From Chloroflexota bacterium (GTDB lineage Bacteria; Chloroflexota; Dehalococcoidia; JACQGW01), in contig JACQGW010000101.1 of NCBI GenBank assembly GCA_016199325.1, forward strand, positions 1 through 7,674: 7,674 nucleotides of DNA, given 5' to 3'. The position numbers and the translations under genes are program-made. The first letter of the stretch is position 1. Every line of letters begins with the position of its first letter. The notes below the pieces were generated by a model. That model was not told the DNA's origin and made no database searches. It saw nothing but the letters and a program-made list of their open reading frames with translations. Positions 5,834 through 7,674 of the stretch are shown here, one piece after another.

Positions 5834-6216
5834 CTGAGGGAGTCTCCTTCGGCGCGCAGCACCATTTCCGCCGCCTCTTTCGCCGTTCGGAGGAACTCCG
5901 GGGCGCCCCTGGCCTCGGCCACGGCGCGGCAACTCGCCAGGAACAGGTCCAGCGCCTCCTGCTTCCCCTGGCTCCCCACGGCCAGCATGATCTCCTCGAC
6001 GGCCAGGCCGGTCTCGGCAGCCAGCTCAGAGAAGCTCGCCGCGCCGCTCCGGTGCTGGCCGACAGCCCACCAAAGGAGGATGTGATGGGCCTGCTCCTCC
6101 CCCGCCTTCTCGAGGAAGGCGCCCGCAGACTGGTTCAAGAGCCTGGCTGCCCGCTCGACCCGCCGCTTGGCGGCGTCGTCGAGTCGGACCGAGATGGTCC
6201 GTTTTCTGGTTGCCAT
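5830..6216 (-). CDS. RHH antitoxin of a PIN toxin-antitoxin pair
   Basis: A 128-residue protein. The N-terminus (7-50), RTISVRLDDAAKRRVERAARL followed by LNQSAGAFLEKAGEEQAH, matches the ribbon-helix-helix DNA-binding fold of DUF1778/CopG-like antitoxins. The remaining residues are mostly helical and longer than the short tails of typical RHH antitoxins; that part is where the toxin should be bound. The ATG at 6216 is 1 nt after the toxin stop (TGACATG), so the two are translationally coupled, with GGGAG upstream inside the toxin gene. The order is toxin first, antitoxin second, the reverse of the usual VapBC arrangement. It is expected to neutralise the toxin and repress the operon. The family call rests on pattern, the pairing on layout. 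Confidence 0.8.
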   Translation of the reverse strand: MATRKRTISVRLDDAAKRRVERAARLLNQSAGAFLEKAGEEQAHHILLWWAVGQHRSGAASFSELAAETGLAVEEIMLAVGSQGKQEALDLFLASCRAVAEARGAPEFLRTAKEAAEMVLRAEGDSLS

Positions 6217-6217
6217 G

Positions 6218-6712
6218 TCACTTCTCCCTTCGCTCCCACCCGATCCCCACGTGGAGGAGGGCTGCCTCGATCAGGGCCGGGCTCACCGTCTTCAACGCAG
6301 TCAGTCGGGCCAGCGCCTGGAGGGCCTGAGCAGGACTCAGCCGTCCCTCGTCGAAAAGGTCTGCCACGAGGACAGGAGTGCAGACCGCTCTCAGCCCCAG
6401 TCGCTGCGCCCCCAGCAGGGGCCGGCGGTCGTCCAAGAGCAGGACCCAATCGCGGTGCTCCAGGGCGAGGTTGATCGCCGCTCGTTCGCCGGCCCCGAAG
6501 CTCTTGACCTCCTCCGACCGCGGTACCGCCTCAACCAGCACACCTTGCCTCGCCAGCCGCCAGAACTCCCGGCCGCTGGCGAAGTCTTCTCTCAATTCGG
6601 CCGCCACCGCCGGAGCGTAGTTGAGGCTGAACCGTTCCAGCACGCAGACAAGCAGCCCAGACCGGTGAGCGTTGATCCAGAAGGAACTATCAAGTGTAGC
6701 ACTTTGCTTCAC
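6218..6712 (-). CDS. PIN-domain toxin (DUF3368-like), probable RNase
   Basis: From the GTG at 6712 it encodes 164 residues. PIN nucleases cut RNA with a cluster of acidic residues holding Mg2+/Mn2+. Here the candidates are Asp8 (TLDSSFWINA), Glu39 (AAELRED), Glu76 (FGAGERAAINLAL) and Asp94/Asp95 (LLLDDRRP). The GxGE and LLDDRRA-like motifs, then LGLRAVCTPVLVADLFDEGRL, resemble the DUF3368 branch. All expected acidic residues are present, so it looks intact. An in-frame GTG at 6730 would add six residues (MRYTTL). I prefer 6712 because the PIN strand begins six residues later, no Shine-Dalgarno is clear for either start, and a promoter is placed so that transcription would begin at 6712. It precedes the RHH antitoxin by 1 nt and lies shortly downstream of the phosphoesterase gene. 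Confidence 0.82.
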   Translation of the reverse strand: MKQSATLDSSFWINAHRSGLLVCVLERFSLNYAPAVAAELREDFASGREFWRLARQGVLVEAVPRSEEVKSFGAGERAAINLALEHRDWVLLLDDRRPLLGAQRLGLRAVCTPVLVADLFDEGRLSPAQALQALARLTALKTVSPALIEAALLHVGIGWERREK

Positions 6713-6718
6713 CAGAGT

Positions 6719-6747
6719 AGTGTACCGCACCGGCGACGACGCTTCAA
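6719..6747 (-). promoter_or_regulatory. Candidate promoter of the PIN/RHH toxin-antitoxin operon
   Basis: On the minus strand TTGAAG (6747-6742) and TACACT (6724-6719) are 17 nt apart, each a 4/6 match. The start would fall at about 6712, on a GTG codon, implying a leaderless mRNA. Confidence 0.3.
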
Positions 6748-6764
6748 CATGGCCGAATCCTACC

Positions 6765-7511
6765 TTATTTCGGCGCCCTCCGCTGCGCGGTTCTCAGGGT
6801 ACAGTATAGTTCCTGGTCGACCGGGTAGCGGCTCACCTCGACGGCGCCGTCGGCGGTGAAGCGAACGACGTGGACGGTCCTGGCCGTGCCCGGCGATCCG
6901 GAGTAGTGGGCGGGCACCGCGCCGCTGCCGACGGGGACGGCTCGCTCCCAGTGGCCGAGCGCGACGTAGTCGGCGCCCGTCGCCGCCAGGTCCTGCTCCC
7001 AGATGAGCCAGGAACGGTGGTGGTCGCGCTCGTCGGCGACCCAGTGGCCGTGGGCGACGGCGATGGCGCGCGGCATCGTGCGCGGGGGCGGGTCGCTCAA
7101 CGGCGGCATGTCGTCGTAGCTGCGGTGCGCCCGGCCCCAGATTTCGAGCCCGTGCTCGGGAAAGAGGAGCGACTCTGCCGCCAGGCCGATGACGCGCACA
7201 TTGGGCGGGTCGGCAATACCCCGGCGGTACACCGAATCTGGCGTGAGCGGGTCGTGATTGCCGGGGAGGATGACGATCGGCATCGCCGCGTCCGCCAGCA
7301 GATGGCAGATACGCTCCAGGCGCGCCGGCGGCTGCCTGTGGCTGTCGAAGAGGTCGCCGGCGAAGATCAGCACGTGGGCGCCGGCGCGCCGCGCGGCCTC
7401 GATCACCTGTTGCAGGGATTCGATCTGATCGTCGTCCGCAGAGCTGCCGAGGTGCAGATCCGAGCTATGGACGACCACCAGGTCGTGCCGGTCGTTCGAG
7501 GAGATCACCAT
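6765..7511 (-). CDS. Calcineurin-like metallophosphoesterase (SbcD/DNA-repair-exonuclease-like)
   Basis: A 248-residue binuclear-metal phosphoesterase. The metal-binding motifs appear in order: SDLHLG (Asp18, His20), AGDLFD (Asp53), GNHD (Asn85-Asp87), AHGH (His154) and LGHWE (His187, Glu189). Overall shape and the YVALGHW segment point to the SbcD/Mre11 or YfcE-like branch, but it lacks the C-terminal capping domain of SbcD and no SbcC-type ATPase gene is adjacent, so the substrate is unknown. The usual GHxH motif reads GHWE. The open frame extends to 7637 through the 22-bp repeats; those residues are repeat translation. The ATG at 7511 follows AAGGAG by only 1 nt; the GTG at 7508 would give 4 nt. 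It lies just upstream of the PIN/RHH pair on the same strand and may be cotranscribed. Confidence 0.82.
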   Translation of the reverse strand: MVISSNDRHDLVVVHSSDLHLGSSADDDQIESLQQVIEAARRAGAHVLIFAGDLFDSHRQPPARLERICHLLADAAMPIVILPGNHDPLTPDSVYRRGIADPPNVRVIGLAAESLLFPEHGLEIWGRAHRSYDDMPPLSDPPPRTMPRAIAVAHGHWVADERDHHRSWLIWEQDLAATGADYVALGHWERAVPVGSGAVPAHYSGSPGTARTVHVVRFTADGAVEVSRYPVDQELYCTLRTAQRRAPK

Positions 7512-7581
7512 GCTCCTTGCCGCGTGTTCAGTGGTGTGTCCAGCAAGTCCGTTGGAGACTGGCTCCCCCATACACTGCCAA

Positions 7582-7674
7582 GCTGACCCACACTCATCGT
7601 CATGCTGACCCACACTCATCGTCATGCTGACCCACACTCATCGTCATGCTGACCCACACTCATCGTCATGCTGA
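7582..7674. repeat. 22-bp tandem direct repeats at the right edge (4 full units plus partial)
   Basis: Identical units start at 7582, 7604, 7626, 7648 and 7670 (cut by the window). Each reads GCTGACCCACACTC then ATCGTCAT. Across unit junctions a small inverted repeat GTCA-TGC-TGAC recurs. There is no spacer between units, so it is not a CRISPR array. Tandem 20-22 bp repeats containing GGGTCA (minus strand) resemble the multiple transposase-binding sites at IS21-family ends; the transposase genes would lie to the right, outside the window. Confidence 0.85.

Noticed and set aside
7512..7637. N-terminal extension of the phosphoesterase to an ATG at 7637
   Set aside because: The extra residues are translations of the 22-bp repeats in shifting frames; phosphoesterase similarity starts near DLVVVHSSDLHLG.
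7582..7674. CRISPR array
   Set aside because: The units are directly adjacent with no variable spacers.

Overview
This GC-rich window looks like a chromosomal piece from a Chloroflexota-type bacterium (Thermomicrobia-like or an uncultured relative). The taxon is an inference. It rests on the cyclase-plus-STAND-ATPase regulator, the abundance of PIN/AbrB/RHH toxin-antitoxin genes, and many heptanucleotide tandem repeats between genes. No rRNA, tRNA or CRISPR array was seen.

Layout, left to right. (1) 1-1466, minus strand: N-terminal 488 codons of a class III adenylate/guanylate cyclase fused to an NB-ARC-like ATPase; the gene runs off the left edge inside a G-rich heptamer repeat. (2) 1475-1982, minus: an AbrB-type antitoxin gene overlapping the start of a PIN toxin gene that is destroyed after about 25 codons. 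(3) 1983-2395: a gene-free, repeat-rich spacer with inverted heptamer arrays, a 32-bp direct repeat and two outward promoters. (4) 2396-3550, plus: a sulfide:quinone-oxidoreductase-like flavoprotein. (5) 3551-3674: a perfect 19-bp hairpin, then a consensus promoter overlaid by a near-perfect 22-bp palindrome. (6) 3675-5520, plus: nadC and nadA, the last two steps of de novo quinolinate/NAD synthesis. (7) 5561-5833, plus: a small CopG-like RHH protein without a visible partner. (8) 5830-7511, minus: a calcineurin-like phosphoesterase followed by a PIN toxin/RHH antitoxin pair. (9) 7582-7674: 22-bp tandem repeats running off the right edge, possibly the end of an IS21-type element.

NadA condenses iminoaspartate with dihydroxyacetone phosphate to quinolinate, and NadC converts quinolinate to nicotinate mononucleotide. 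The enzyme supplying iminoaspartate (NadB or aspartate dehydrogenase) is not in the window. The flavoprotein upstream has its own promoter and does not look like NadB. The rest is accessory: three separate toxin-antitoxin-derived loci in 7.7 kb.

I did not find a convincing undescribed multi-gene system. The signals most worth following are the palindrome over the nadCA promoter, the shared 7-bp periodicity of unrelated-looking repeats (one inside a coding region), the decayed PIN toxin with a retained antitoxin, and the 22-bp repeats at the right edge.
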